Source: Agarilytica sp033852175 | GTDB taxonomy: Bacteria; Pseudomonadota; Gammaproteobacteria; Pseudomonadales; Cellvibrionaceae | Assembly: GCA_033852175.1 (NCBI GenBank) | Contig: JAWSUY010000007.1 | Span: forward strand, 95,124 to 159,123 | Direction: 5' to 3' | Length of the DNA: 64,000 nucleotides | Shown here: positions 15,908 through 25,010 of the stretch, piece by piece | How the letters are laid out: every line of letters starts with the position of its first letter | Numbering within the stretch: the stretch's first letter is position 1 | Translations under genes and position numbers: made by a program | The notes under the pieces: model-generated | What the model saw: only the letters and a program-made list of their open reading frames with translations | The model's database searches: none | What the model was told of the DNA's origin: nothing

Positions 15908-16540
15908 TTATTTGAATGTATCGCAAATATTAGGTAAATCCTGAATCAGGCTTGCCAAGTTATCACGTACAGATGCGCCTACCACGGCGTGGTACTCCCC
16001 TGCGCCATTGACCCAGTTGACTCTAGAGCCTAAACCTCGATACCGGCGTGTCTCAGCGAGTTTTTGGTCGACAAAAATATCAATTTTCAGGGCGCTAATA
16101 CCATGCAAGTTCATATTTTGTGCGTAGGAATATAGTCGGGTAAGCGCTGGTTTTAATTGAATGTTTGTCACATTGTTTGCCGGCTCGACGAGTTTATCGA
16201 TGAATGCTTCTTTTTTTATGGCGTTTATCCAAGCATCTACGCCGCTGACTCGAAGAGGAGCACTCCATTTATGACCAATTGTGTCTTTGTTCTGACGTTG
16301 ATCGGTAATATTGTCCATAGAGAAAGAGCAAGACTGGGATACTTCCGTTAGCAGTGCTCTTTCTGCTTTGATTTTTTTGAGTGCATTTGCTTTTGGCTTT
16401 TTCTTGGTTTTTTTCGGGGCTACATATACAAGTACAGCTGGATCGCCGGGATCTACTTTAGGTTCTTTTGTCTTGGCGGAAACACTGTTGGCACTGATTA
16501 AAATAACGCTTGCTACTATTATAAGAAATTTCATATTCAT
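15908..16540 (-). CDS. Hypothetical secreted protein
   Basis: 210 residues. A signal peptide (about 1-22, cleavage after SVSA) is followed by a Lys/Pro-rich linker (residues 23-60) and an alpha/beta domain with two cysteines near each end. It starts 6 bp after the upstream lipoprotein gene stops, so the two are one operon and probably act together at the envelope. No family recognised. Confidence 0.6.
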   Translation of the reverse strand: MNMKFLIIVASVILISANSVSAKTKEPKVDPGDPAVLVYVAPKKTKKKPKANALKKIKAERALLTEVSQSCSFSMDNITDQRQNKDTIGHKWSAPLRVSGVDAWINAIKKEAFIDKLVEPANNVTNIQLKPALTRLYSYAQNMNLHGISALKIDIFVDQKLAETRRYRGLGSRVNWVNGAGEYHAVVGASVRDNLASLIQDLPNICDTFK

Positions 16541-16546
16541 ACTCCG

Positions 16547-17467
16547 TTATTCGCAGTCTTTTGATTTTTTTTGTTTTACTATCGTATATGGTCGTTCTGT
16601 TGAAATTAAAAACCCACGGCTTGATCGAATTGTATTGCGGCCATCTTTCGCTTCTACCAGAGTGCCTGATAACCTGGTGTTAATGTTTAGTTGGCTGGCG
16701 AATGTGGATTTCACTTTGATAAAACAATGTTCGTTTAGATTAGCTTGTAACTCATAGTTGAGTTTTTTAGAAATGAAATCTAGACCTTCTTGAAGTGTTT
16801 CTCGAAAAAGTTCGCCATTATTTTTACTCCAAAGTGCAATTGAATCTTCGTTTCCATTGCCGGTGGGTTTTGATTCGTAGGTAAAGTTATTGAAAAATAT
16901 TGGTTTTGGTATTGCTTTGCTTGATGGTTTTTTTCCATTACTGTTGTTGGTGTATAAAAATGCTAGGGTTTCTGTTGTGAGTAATTTCGATTCATTGAGA
17001 AATAGATAGAAACTGGATAGATATAATAGTGCTTCGCCATCCTTCAGTGATTTTATTTTTTTGAGCAACTCTTTATTGGTAAACAGTATTGTCTCAGCGA
17101 TTTCTTTGTTACTTTTTATAGGAAGCTCATTTGCAACTGATCTGTTGTAAGTTTCTGCTATCACTTTACGGTAATCGTAATCTTCAGTAATGTCATAAAG
17201 TGGTTTAATTATGTCTTGAGCTGTGTTACTTCGACCTTTATTAACATTTGAATCAATTACTACTCCAATCAGCCCTCCTCCTAGTGCTCCGGTTACATTT
17301 GATAATCTTACTGCGGGCTTTACTTCGTCTTGAAGAACGAGATTGTAGAGCTCAACTTGTTTAACCGAGGCTTTAGTTTCTTGGGTCAGCGGTGTGTATT
17401 GAGGGCCAACAACACAGGCTTGGCACAGCACTGTGAGGGCGATGATGAGTATGAGTTTATAGTTCAT
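16547..17467 (-). CDS. Hypothetical lipoprotein
   Basis: 306 residues from the ATG preceded by TTGGAG; a GTG two codons earlier is too close to that site. The signal peptide ends in the lipobox LCQAC. A glycine-rich hydrophobic stretch near residue 62 (VTGALGGGLIGVVI) looks like a short membrane-inserting segment. The rest is charged and helical, with no known domain. First gene of a two-gene operon with the secreted protein downstream. Confidence 0.6.
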   Translation of the reverse strand: MNYKLILIIALTVLCQACVVGPQYTPLTQETKASVKQVELYNLVLQDEVKPAVRLSNVTGALGGGLIGVVIDSNVNKGRSNTAQDIIKPLYDITEDYDYRKVIAETYNRSVANELPIKSNKEIAETILFTNKELLKKIKSLKDGEALLYLSSFYLFLNESKLLTTETLAFLYTNNSNGKKPSSKAIPKPIFFNNFTYESKPTGNGNEDSIALWSKNNGELFRETLQEGLDFISKKLNYELQANLNEHCFIKVKSTFASQLNINTRLSGTLVEAKDGRNTIRSSRGFLISTERPYTIVKQKKSKDCE

Positions 17468-17473
17468 GAGCAC

Positions 17474-17808
17474 TCCAATTGGTTATTATTGTTTCATCCT
17501 GCTTTGCGGAAGCCGTGTAAAAATTGGCACGACTGCTTTAAAGTGGCGCAGATTCTAACAGATAAATTGTTTTTATTGGGGTTGTGATACCAATATGAGC
17601 ATGAGCTATAGGTTGGTTTTACTATCAAGGAATAGTTGTCAAGGAATAATATTAAGGGTATCCATATATTTGACAACAATTGCGGGGGGAAATTGTGTCT
17701 TTGGTGTGACCTAGACGTGCTAACCAGCAAGGGCTGTTTGGAGGGGGTGACATTAGGGGATGTAATTTCTTTGTCGGGGCAAGGCTAGGTAGCACTTAAA
17801 ACTTGAGC
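17474..17808. other. Noncoding stretch
   Basis: Between the lipoprotein operon promoter region and the integrase remnant. I see no gene and no clear repeat. It probably contains the promoter of the minus-strand operon and may be leftover DNA of the lost element whose integrase fragment follows. Confidence 0.35.
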
Positions 17809-18063
17809 CTAATTTATTCCTTCTTTGAGCCCTTTTTTGGGGGATACTTTTACATGTTTTTCAATCAGTATTCCTAGTGTGTAAGAGCTATTCGTAATAG
17901 CTTTGCGAGATTGATTTCTTTCGCGTTCCTTGTACATTTCTGTTTCGCGCTCGGCGGCCCAGCTTTTGGCTTTTGTTATGCTTGAGAATGTACTGTCGTC
18001 ACGTTCGCCGTAAACATAGACATAAGCACGGAATTTCCCGTTTTCTTTGATAATTGAAGCTAT
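17809..18063 (-). pseudogene. Tyrosine integrase remnant, N-terminal domain only
   Basis: A minus-strand frame of about 84 codons reads like the start of a phage-type integrase: ASIIKENGKFRAYVYVYGERD, SITKAKSWAAERETE, then LGILIEKHV, the beginning of the arm-type and SAM-like DNA-binding domains. The expected ATG is ATA, with an AAGGT-like site before it, and the frame stops soon after LIEKH. No catalytic domain (R..HxxR..Y) is found next to it. It lies about 200 bp from the 3' end of tRNA-Arg(CCT), the standard place for the integrase of a tRNA-integrated element. The element itself has been lost or rearranged. Confidence 0.7.
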
Positions 18064-18267
18064 ATTTTTCTACCTTAATTTACTCAGGTATATTCTGTGT
18101 AATTTTCGTGTAATTGTGAATGAACAGAAAAGGATCAAAACGGATAGATATGAGAGAAAGGTGATTTTGTCAAATGACAAGATTGCCAAAAACACTATAT
18201 AAAACATAGTGTTAGGGCGAAATCGAATAAATATGGATAAATACAGAAAAAGCTGATTTAAGGAAGA

Positions 18268-18344
18268 TGGCGCCCTCGGCAGGAGTCGAACCTACAATCT
18301 TTCCCTTAGGAGGGGACTGCATTATCCATTATGCTACGGGGGCA
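18268..18344 (-). tRNA. tRNA-Arg (anticodon CCT)
   Basis: The minus strand folds as a tRNA: acceptor GCCCCCG with CGAGGGC (one mismatch), D arm with AGC-ATAATGGATAATGC, anticodon stem CCCCT/AGGGG around the loop with CCT, T arm with the GTTCGACTC loop, discriminator G and encoded CCA. CCT reads the AGG codon. An integrase fragment lies beyond its 3' end, suggesting use as an attachment site. Confidence 0.92.
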
Positions 18345-18575
18345 ATAGGCGCCGCATTATATAGAGGATGCCGTTAAACAACAAAGATTGTTCTATCGTT
18401 TTTGTTTTTTCGCGTTCTTTTCGTTCTTTCTGTGCGTTTTTTACCGGGTACATTTGAATGTAAAGAGGGCCGTGGTATTTGTTGTGATATGCCGTCAACT
18501 ATCTGTGACACCTTGGACTATTGCCTATGATAGCCTCTACACTATTGAAGAACCCCAGGCCTACCGACGAGCACT

Positions 18576-19562
18576 ATGTTAGATACCGAACACTTACTCA
18601 AAAAAACTGATTTCCCAGCATTGCAGCGCGCTAAGCTCGATATATTGCAGGTTAATTTGGGTTATCTGTGCAATCTCAGTTGTACGCATTGCCATGTGAA
18701 TGCTGGGCCTAAGCGAACGGAGTTGGCGAGCCGTGAAACGGTCGACCAAGTGTTGGAGTTTTTGAGTGTCAACAGCATGTCGGTTTTGGATTTGACGGGC
18801 GGGGCGCCGGAGATGAATCCGCATTTTCGGTATTTGGTTGAAAGCGCCACCAAAATGAATGTTGAGGTGATCGACCGTTGTAACCTGACGATTTTAAATG
18901 AGCCGGGCTACGAAGATATGGCCGATTTCTTAAAGGAAAATCGGGTCACGGTGTCGGCCTCATTGCCGTGTTACCAAGAGCAAAATGTGAAGGAACAGCG
19001 TGGCAAGGGGGTCTTTGAATCGTCGATCGAGGCACTTAAAAAGCTCAATGCCTTGGGTTATGGGTCAGAACCGGGCTTGGCGCTTAATTTGGTGTATAAC
19101 CCTAACGGTACGTTTTTACCGCCGGATCAGAAGTCGTTGGAAGCTGACTATAAAAAGGCTCTGATGGTCGACCATGGCATTGTGTTTAACGAGTTAATGA
19201 CGATCACGAACATGCCTATTTCTCGTTTCGGCAGTATGTTGCTTTCGAAGGGTCTGTTTGATGAATATATGGCGTTGTTACGCGGGAGTTATTCTGCGGG
19301 CAATTTAAGTGGCGTGATGTGTCGGCAGTTAATCAGTGTGGATTGGCAGGGTTTTATTTACGATTGTGATTTTAACCAGATGCTGGATTGGCCTTTGCTT
19401 GTCGATTCTTCGGTTGGTGATGTGATTGTTTCGGATAAAACTCGGCTTCATTTACGTGATGTGATGGATAATGATTTAGCGGACAACCCGATTGTTGTGG
19501 GTGAGCATTGCTATGCGTGTACGGCTGGACAAGGAAGCAGCTGTGGCGGGGCGTTATCGTAG
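18576..19562 (+). CDS. arsS: Arsenosugar biosynthesis radical SAM protein
   Basis: 328 residues. The radical SAM cluster is C32-x3-C36-x2-C39 (CNLSCTHC), in the context VNLGYLCNLSCTHCHVNAGP typical of ArsS. The C-terminal part has DCDFNQMLDWPL and the family ending HCYACTAGQGSSCGGAL, which supplies extra cysteines. ArsS is proposed to transfer the deoxyadenosyl group to dimethylarsenic on the way to arsenosugars. Two glycosyltransferase-like genes of the same pathway follow. The partner methyltransferase arsM is not within the window. This is the standard-cysteine form, not a selenoprotein. Confidence 0.9.
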   Translation: MLDTEHLLKKTDFPALQRAKLDILQVNLGYLCNLSCTHCHVNAGPKRTELASRETVDQVLEFLSVNSMSVLDLTGGAPEMNPHFRYLVESATKMNVEVIDRCNLTILNEPGYEDMADFLKENRVTVSASLPCYQEQNVKEQRGKGVFESSIEALKKLNALGYGSEPGLALNLVYNPNGTFLPPDQKSLEADYKKALMVDHGIVFNELMTITNMPISRFGSMLLSKGLFDEYMALLRGSYSAGNLSGVMCRQLISVDWQGFIYDCDFNQMLDWPLLVDSSVGDVIVSDKTRLHLRDVMDNDLADNPIVVGEHCYACTAGQGSSCGGALS

Positions 19563-19638
19563 GTTTCACTATTTTTAGATTGGCATAGGATTATGCCTTA
19601 GAATGTAAGCATTCTCTGGTCATGCTCTAAGTGTTCTT

Positions 19639-20316
19639 ATGTGTTCAGTTTCTTTATCCATCATTGTCCCCGTATTTAATGAGGGGACCTATCTTGCCGA
19701 GCATTTCGTCAATTTTCATTCATTGGAAACCGAGACGACGGAGCTTATTTTCGTCGATGGTGGCAGTAGTGATGACACGGTTAGCATTCTTAAAAAAGCC
19801 GATTTTCGTGTTATGCACTCTAATAAGGGGCGCGCATGCCAAATGAATGCGGGCGCGGAGTCTGCGGCTGGTGAACATTTGTTATTTTTGCATACGGATA
19901 CGATATTGCCGACGTCCATTGATGACCTCGTTTCTCTATTGGGAAACATAACCTGGGGTTTCTTTAGGGTGCAGCTTAGCCATCCAGGGCGGGTGTATCG
20001 GATGATTTCACGGGGAATTAATTTGCGTTCTCGGTTGTTTAGCGTCGCTACGGGTGATCAAGGCATTATTGTTGAGACGTCTCTCTTTCTCGCTTTGGGG
20101 GGGTACAAGAATATTGTGTTGATGGAGGATATTGAGCTGTCGCGCCGCTTAAGAAAAATCAAGAGACCAGTGATTTTACCGATTGTTCTAACGGTGTCTT
20201 CTCGTCGATGGGAGAGTTGTGGCCCGATTAAAATGGCGATGTTGATGTGGTGTATTCAGCTGGCTTTCAAGGTGGGTGTTTCGCCTGGGCGTTTGAAGTC
20301 TTGGTATAATGGCTAG
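19639..20316 (+). CDS. Glycosyltransferase family 2, arsenosugar type (TIGR04283-like)
   Basis: 225 residues. A GT-A fold is shown by SIIVPVFNEGTYLAEHF, FVDGGSSDDTVSIL, GRACQMNAGA, LFLHTDT (metal-binding) and DQGIIVETSLFLALGGY with MEDIELSRRLRK. The length and the position behind arsS match the family named for arsenosugar clusters. It probably attaches a sugar to the arsenic-ribose intermediate, but the reaction has not been shown for this protein. Soluble, with a possible membrane-associating hydrophobic C-terminus. Confidence 0.85.
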   Translation: MCSVSLSIIVPVFNEGTYLAEHFVNFHSLETETTELIFVDGGSSDDTVSILKKADFRVMHSNKGRACQMNAGAESAAGEHLLFLHTDTILPTSIDDLVSLLGNITWGFFRVQLSHPGRVYRMISRGINLRSRLFSVATGDQGIIVETSLFLALGGYKNIVLMEDIELSRRLRKIKRPVILPIVLTVSSRRWESCGPIKMAMLMWCIQLAFKVGVSPGRLKSWYNG

Positions 20317-20531
20317 TGTCTATCCATAAGCCGTTGTCTACTGCGGTATTCTATTTCCGCACTCCTGAGTCACCCTATCAATTACATCCTGGTAATTGTC
20401 CTGAGTTGCTTTGCCTTCTGCTTCCTTGCGGTCGTATGAACGAATTTGAAATGCTATTCGAAGGGACGGCGCGAGGCTGATGTTGGACTTGTTCGGTGCT
20501 GAATAACTAATTAAAGAAGAGACTCAGAAGT

Positions 20532-21167
20532 TTGAAATTAAAAACCGTTATCGCGCAATTTGTTAAGTCTCCTGAAACCGATCAAGTTAAAACGCGTTTA
20601 CAGCCACACTTGACCAAAGAGCAGGCGACGCAGGTCCATATCAAATTAGCGTGTCATGTTGCGCAGAAGGCTGCTTGTTTTCGTGCGGCAGAGTTGGCGT
20701 TGTGGTCTTCTGCAGAAGGGGCATTCGTTGATGGATTAAGTCAAAAACACGGCGTTGCGCATTACCGGCAGCTGGGCAGTGGTTTAGGCGAACGTTTGTT
20801 GCATACGGTGCAAAGTACGTTGGTGAATGCTGATGCAGTCATTCTGATCGGGAGTGATTGCCCCTTTATAGATGAAGGTTATTTGGATAAGGCTATCGCC
20901 CAACTTTCGCAAAACGATGTGGTTATTGGTCCGGCTAGCGATGGTGGTTATGTATTGTTGGGGCTTAAAAAATCACATGTCAGCTTGTTTCAGGGTATTG
21001 CTTGGGGAACGGATGCGGTTTGCGAGCAGACAATTGAAAAAATTAAGTGTCTAGGTTTATCTTATGCGGCTTTGAGTACTTTGGCTGACATTGATCGGCC
21101 TGAAGATTTGGACTTGTTACGGCTTCCAGGGTGGGAGCATTTGTTAAAAATGGGAAATGGGAAGTGA
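20532..21167 (+). CDS. Nucleotidyl/glycosyltransferase-like protein, arsenosugar type (TIGR04282-like)
   Basis: 211 residues from a TTG start. The family blocks VKTRLQPHL, LGERLLHTV, ILIGSDCPFI, VIGPASDGGYVLLGL, IAWGTDAV and TLADIDRPEDL are all present. These proteins have a nucleotidyltransferase-like GT-A fold and accompany ArsS. The last residues (KMGNGK) are encoded by the ACGGG/ATGGG repeat that begins at the stop codon, so the C-terminus has been formed by repeat DNA. Converges on flgN 40 bp later. Confidence 0.85.
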   Translation: MKLKTVIAQFVKSPETDQVKTRLQPHLTKEQATQVHIKLACHVAQKAACFRAAELALWSSAEGAFVDGLSQKHGVAHYRQLGSGLGERLLHTVQSTLVNADAVILIGSDCPFIDEGYLDKAIAQLSQNDVVIGPASDGGYVLLGLKKSHVSLFQGIAWGTDAVCEQTIEKIKCLGLSYAALSTLADIDRPEDLDLLRLPGWEHLLKMGNGK

Positions 21168-21204
21168 CGGGAAACGGGTGACGGGAAATGGGAAATGGGT
21201 GGCG
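21145..21204. repeat. ACGGG heptamer-type repeat, copy 1
   Basis: A run of ATGGGAA, GTGACGGG and AACGGG words between the convergent glycosyltransferase-like gene and flgN. It belongs to the same family as the repeats at 29.7, 43.2, 49.9, 51.2 and 54.7 kb. It overlaps the 3' end of the coding sequence on the plus strand. Confidence 0.6.
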
Positions 21205-21208
21205 GGGG

Positions 21209-21688
21209 TTAAGCCTCGTCGACCTTGTAAGAAGCTCTTCCCGTTGTGGCGGCACCGGATGCGGTGTACAAGCTTGGAGCTTGGGTTTGGCCTCTTAGGA
21301 TTTCCAGTAGGCGCCCGTATATTTGTTTTTGGCGGACTAAAACTTTTCCGTTTACTTCGTTTTTGTGCTGACATTCTTTGGTCAGGGTTTTGAGTGTTTC
21401 CCAATCCTTTTTAATGTTATCGGTGGCGAGCTTGTTCAGCATGGCATTCCAGGCTTCTGAACTTTGTTCTATTTCGGATACGTTGGCCCATTTAGCCCGC
21501 TGCTTGCCGCTTTCTTCCAGGTGGCTGAGGGGCTGAATTTTTTGTTCAATAATTTTTGCGATCGCGTCTGAGTCGCGGTCTTGTAAGGCCTCTTGCTCCA
21601 AATCCAGCAAGCCGATCAGCGTGTTACACGCTTGGATATCGCTGGTTATTTGGGTTGCAATCACATCGGCAGAAATTGGTTGATTCAT
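21209..21688 (-). CDS. flgN: Flagellar export chaperone FlgN
   Basis: 159 residues from the ATG (a TTG four codons upstream is possible). All-helical with a long amphipathic coiled coil (about 15-130), as in FlgN, and a disordered Ala/Ser-rich tail. FlgN escorts the hook-junction proteins FlgK and FlgL to the export gate; both are encoded downstream in the window. Identity is supported by the order flgA-flgM-flgN, which is standard in gammaproteobacteria. Confidence 0.85.
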   Translation of the reverse strand: MNQPISADVIATQITSDIQACNTLIGLLDLEQEALQDRDSDAIAKIIEQKIQPLSHLEESGKQRAKWANVSEIEQSSEAWNAMLNKLATDNIKKDWETLKTLTKECQHKNEVNGKVLVRQKQIYGRLLEILRGQTQAPSLYTASGAATTGRASYKVDEA

Positions 21689-21793
21689 TGGGAGTACCAA
21701 ATATTAATAACAGAAAAAACGGCAATAATTCGCCAGTCCATTATAGCTATGCAGATTGCATGCCGTGGACGGCGATTCCGTGTCTGTTTTTAC

Positions 21794-22108
21794 TTACAGA
21801 CCGAGGCTGGATTCTTCCGACTGGATTTTATCTGCGATGGCTTCAGAGTTAACTTGATAGTTGCCGGATTGAACGGCGGCTTTAATCTTTTCCACTTTAG
21901 CTGCGTCGACATCACTGATGTTGGCGAGTTGGGCTTCGATTTTGCTAATAGTGAGACTGGCAGAGCTAAGTGACACGCTGTCTTTTGCGTCCGGCGTTGC
22001 AGGTTTTTGGTCGGGGGCGCTATCAACTTTGTCAGCCACAGGCTGCTGCCGCGCCTTGCTAGAAGACGTCGTTTGGCTGTTGATGTTGTTGCCGGGCTCG
22101 ATGACCAT
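21794..22108 (-). CDS. flgM: Anti-sigma-28 factor FlgM
   Basis: 104 residues. A disordered N-terminal half is followed by the conserved FlgM C-terminal domain: DSVSLSSASLTISKIEAQL, then DAAKVEKIKAAVQSGNYQVNSEAIADKI. FlgM holds the flagellar sigma factor FliA until it is exported through the finished hook. A consensus FliA promoter lies about 80 bp upstream, giving feedback control. The flgN gene follows after 105 bp. Confidence 0.93.
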   Translation of the reverse strand: MVIEPGNNINSQTTSSSKARQQPVADKVDSAPDQKPATPDAKDSVSLSSASLTISKIEAQLANISDVDAAKVEKIKAAVQSGNYQVNSEAIADKIQSEESSLGL

Positions 22109-22188
22109 GGGTATACCGTTTACTATTTCGCTGTTATTTGATTGTTTAGTTTTAATTCAAGAGCGTTAAAAATACACGCTTATTCTGT

Positions 22189-22215
22189 TTGTCGGCGGCT
22201 TGAGCGTAAACTTTA
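22189..22215 (-). promoter_or_regulatory. Sigma-28 (FliA) promoter of flgM
   Basis: On the minus strand TAAA, 15 bases, then GCCGACAA. This is seven of eight bases in the -10 consensus GCCGATAA with the ideal spacing, about 80 bp before flgM. Confidence 0.85.
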
Positions 22216-22280
22216 GCACTTTTTTCAACAAACTTTATAACTCAATAATTGATCAAAACTGTTTCTTAAGTCTTCCTGCG

Positions 22281-23024
22281 CTAACGCGTAGCGATGGAGA
22301 CTCTACCGGGGGCGACAACTTCAACGTCGACCACACGATTTGACCGTTCATTCTTCACTCTAATTCGTTCACCCAAATAGCCGTTAACCAAGGCAATGCC
22401 CGATGTTTCGACCCTAAGAAAGCGTGATGAGGAGCTGACGACAACAATTTGACCCTTGCGGACGATATCTGGCTTGTTCAAATGGGGCAGACGAACCACA
22501 TCGCCTGGGCGTAAAGGACGCTTCATTTCCATGCCGAGGATGCGGCTTAGGTCTTCTATATGCCCGCGACCAATAGATGAGATGTTCATCCGTTTAAATT
22601 CCAGATCGTCTAGCGTGAGTATATCGCCACGCTGTAAAGAGCGGGTGCTGACGAGGACGTTGGCATAAATGTCGATGGATACGGGAATGTAAACCGTCCA
22701 GCGTTTTTTATTCATACAGCTTACTTTAACGGTGATATTCCGGGCATGGTGCGGCGGTTCGTTTATTTTGAACGTCAAATTGTCGTCACATGCGGATAGC
22801 TGGAGTCGGGAATCGATGCGGCCGACATTAATTTGTACGTTTTCCTTGAATTTCTTTTTCTGGAAAACGTTTTTATAGTATCCCGTTGTGTGGTCTAGCA
22901 CGTGCTGCAGTAGCTTATCGATGTCTTGTACGCTCCGGGCTGGGCTGCTCTCAGCTGTACTAGCTATACTAAGAGAGCAAAGTAACATCATCAATGGTAG
23001 TGTCAAAAAACTGCGTAATTTCAT
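22281..23024 (-). CDS. flgA: P-ring assembly chaperone FlgA
   Basis: 247 residues from the ATG (a TTG two codons earlier is less likely). An export signal (about 1-23, ending STA-ES) is followed by the FlgA N-domain and a C-terminal SAF domain (about 120-245) with VLVSTRSLQRGDILTLDDLE, KRPLRPGDVVRLPHL and the final RVSIATR. It works in the periplasm to help FlgI polymerise into the P ring; flgI lies downstream in the window. It is transcribed divergently from cheV. Confidence 0.92.
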   Translation of the reverse strand: MKLRSFLTLPLMMLLCSLSIASTAESSPARSVQDIDKLLQHVLDHTTGYYKNVFQKKKFKENVQINVGRIDSRLQLSACDDNLTFKINEPPHHARNITVKVSCMNKKRWTVYIPVSIDIYANVLVSTRSLQRGDILTLDDLEFKRMNISSIGRGHIEDLSRILGMEMKRPLRPGDVVRLPHLNKPDIVRKGQIVVVSSSSRFLRVETSGIALVNGYLGERIRVKNERSNRVVDVEVVAPGRVSIATR

Positions 23025-23178
23025 ATTCAAGTTGTCCTAATGCTGAATGCGTTAACTAGAACGAAATACAGGAAAACGTCAATAATTATTTCCTTACTTT
23101 ATTTATAGCAAAGCCTGTGCCTGTTGCTAAACTAAATTGTATATAACGATGTAATATTAATACGATTTGGAGAGAAAG

Positions 23179-24114
23179 ATGGCTGGTGTTCTTGATAGTG
23201 TGAATCAGCGCACTCAGTTAGTCGGGCAAAACCGCCTAGAACTGCTTCTCTTTAACTTGGGTGGCAGGCAAACCTACGGAATTAATGTTTTTAAGGTGAA
23301 AGAGGTTTTGCAGTGCCCACGACTTATTCAAATCCCTAAGCGTAATCCGGTTATTAGAGGGTTGGCGCATATTCGAACGGGTACTATCCCCATATTGGAT
23401 TTGAAGTTGGCAACTGGCCATCCAGCATTACAGGGGCTTGAGGATTGTTTTGTCATCATTGCTGAATACAACCGCTCCACTCAAGGGTTTTTAGTGAAGG
23501 GGGTAGAGCGTATCGTGAACATGAACTGGAGCGATATTCATCCACCTCCCAAGGGCGCAGGCAAAGAAAATTACCTGACGGCGGTGACAGAAATTGATGG
23601 GCGCTTGGTCGAAATTATTGATGTTGAAAAAATATTGGCGGAAGTGTCGCCACAAACAGACCATGTCAGTCCCGATATTATCGAAGCTGCACAAGAAAAA
23701 ACCACGGTTGAGAAACACGTTCTTATCGTGGACGATTCGTCCATTGCGCGGAAACAAATTCAGAAAGTTATCGAAGCCTTGGGAGTTAAAACTACCTTAC
23801 GCAAAGATGGTCGAGAAGCGCTGGAATATTTGGAAGGTTTGCTTGAACAGGGTAAAGACCCCTATCACGAATTGTTATTAGTGGTGTCGGACATTGAAAT
23901 GCCGGAAATGGACGGCTATACCTTTACTGCAGAGTTACGGGCAAACCCGAAGCTGAAAAATTTACATATAATTTTACACACCTCGTTGAGTGGTGTATTT
24001 AATGAAGCAATGGTCAAAAAAGTGGGTGCAGATGACTTCTTGGCTAAATTCCATCCCGACGAGTTGGCCAGTCGTGTTAATGGTCGCATCGCTCAAGTCG
24101 CAGAGGAAAAGTAA
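23179..24114 (+). CDS. cheV: Chemotaxis coupling protein CheV
   Basis: 311 residues; the ATG preceded by GGAGAG is chosen over an upstream TTG because MAGVLDSVNQRTQLVGQ is the normal CheV start. Residues 15-155 form a CheW-like coupling domain, 178-305 a receiver with D185/D186, phospho-acceptor D238 (VVSDIEMPEMDGY), T268 and K290. It links chemoreceptors to CheA and adapts by phosphorylation. It is followed after 48 bp by cheR, and the pair precedes flgB as in Pseudomonas and Vibrio. Confidence 0.94.
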   Translation: MAGVLDSVNQRTQLVGQNRLELLLFNLGGRQTYGINVFKVKEVLQCPRLIQIPKRNPVIRGLAHIRTGTIPILDLKLATGHPALQGLEDCFVIIAEYNRSTQGFLVKGVERIVNMNWSDIHPPPKGAGKENYLTAVTEIDGRLVEIIDVEKILAEVSPQTDHVSPDIIEAAQEKTTVEKHVLIVDDSSIARKQIQKVIEALGVKTTLRKDGREALEYLEGLLEQGKDPYHELLLVVSDIEMPEMDGYTFTAELRANPKLKNLHIILHTSLSGVFNEAMVKKVGADDFLAKFHPDELASRVNGRIAQVAEEK

Positions 24115-24161
24115 ACTGAAAGACCTACGTTTTAACGATTTTTTATATCAAAGGGGCATGA

Positions 24162-25010
24162 GTGAGCAGATCTAATGCACTTCAACTGACTCCTGTTGAG
24201 TTTCAAGAGTTTCGCGCCTTTCTAAAGTCTGTCGCGGGAATAGACCTGGGCGATAATAAGCAATACCTTGTGTCAACGCGTTTGCGCCGTGTTTTGGTTG
24301 AATACGATTGTACAACCCTAACCCAGTTGACCAAACTCATTAAAATGCCTGGTAATAAGCAGGAGAAGCAAAAAGTTATCGATGTCATGACAACCAATGA
24401 AACGTTTTGGTTTCGTGACAGCTACCCATTCGACTATCTCAAATCTACAATCCTTCCTGGCTTGAGCAAAGAGAAGAGAGCGGGTAAACACCGAATTTGG
24501 TCCGCGGCGTGTTCATCGGGCCAAGAGCCATTTTCGTTGAGCATGATGATTGAAGAGTGTATGAAGGAAAATTACGCGACGAAGAATCTTAATGTCGAAA
24601 TTACGGCGACGGATTTATCGAGCGTCATCCTCGATAAGGCGAAGTTGGGCGAATACGATCGCTTGTCAATTTCACGCGGCATGCCTCAGAATCGCTTGAA
24701 AAGCTACTTTGACCAAGTCGATTTAGATCTTTGGCGCGCCAAACAACTTATCAGAAATCGCATAAACTTTCGTTCACTAAATTTACAGGACAGTTTCGCT
24801 ACTCTAGGGAAATTTGACGTGATTTTTTGCCGAAATGTATTGATCTATTTTTCTGCTGATTTGAAAAAGGATATTTTAACGCGGATGCACGCGGCATTGG
24901 TGCCGGGTGGTGCACTATTCTTAGGGTCATCCGAAAGTTTAAGTGGGGCAGCGGGTTTGTTTGATATGGTTCACTGTAATCCTGGTGTTATGTATCGGGC
25001 AAAAACCTAA
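24162..25010 (+). CDS. cheR: Chemoreceptor glutamate methyltransferase CheR
   Basis: 282 residues from a GTG preceded by AAGGGG; a nearby ATG four bases earlier is out of frame and stops at once. The N-terminal helical domain (about 8-75) is followed by the SAM-binding domain: MTTNETFWFRD, IWSAACSSGQEPFSLSM, EITATDLSSVILDKAKLGEYD, FDVIFCRNVLIYF and LFLGSSESL. It methylates receptor glutamates using SAM for chemotactic adaptation. No pentapeptide-binding beta insertion variant is noted. Confidence 0.94.
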   Translation: MSRSNALQLTPVEFQEFRAFLKSVAGIDLGDNKQYLVSTRLRRVLVEYDCTTLTQLTKLIKMPGNKQEKQKVIDVMTTNETFWFRDSYPFDYLKSTILPGLSKEKRAGKHRIWSAACSSGQEPFSLSMMIEECMKENYATKNLNVEITATDLSSVILDKAKLGEYDRLSISRGMPQNRLKSYFDQVDLDLWRAKQLIRNRINFRSLNLQDSFATLGKFDVIFCRNVLIYFSADLKKDILTRMHAALVPGGALFLGSSESLSGAAGLFDMVHCNPGVMYRAKT

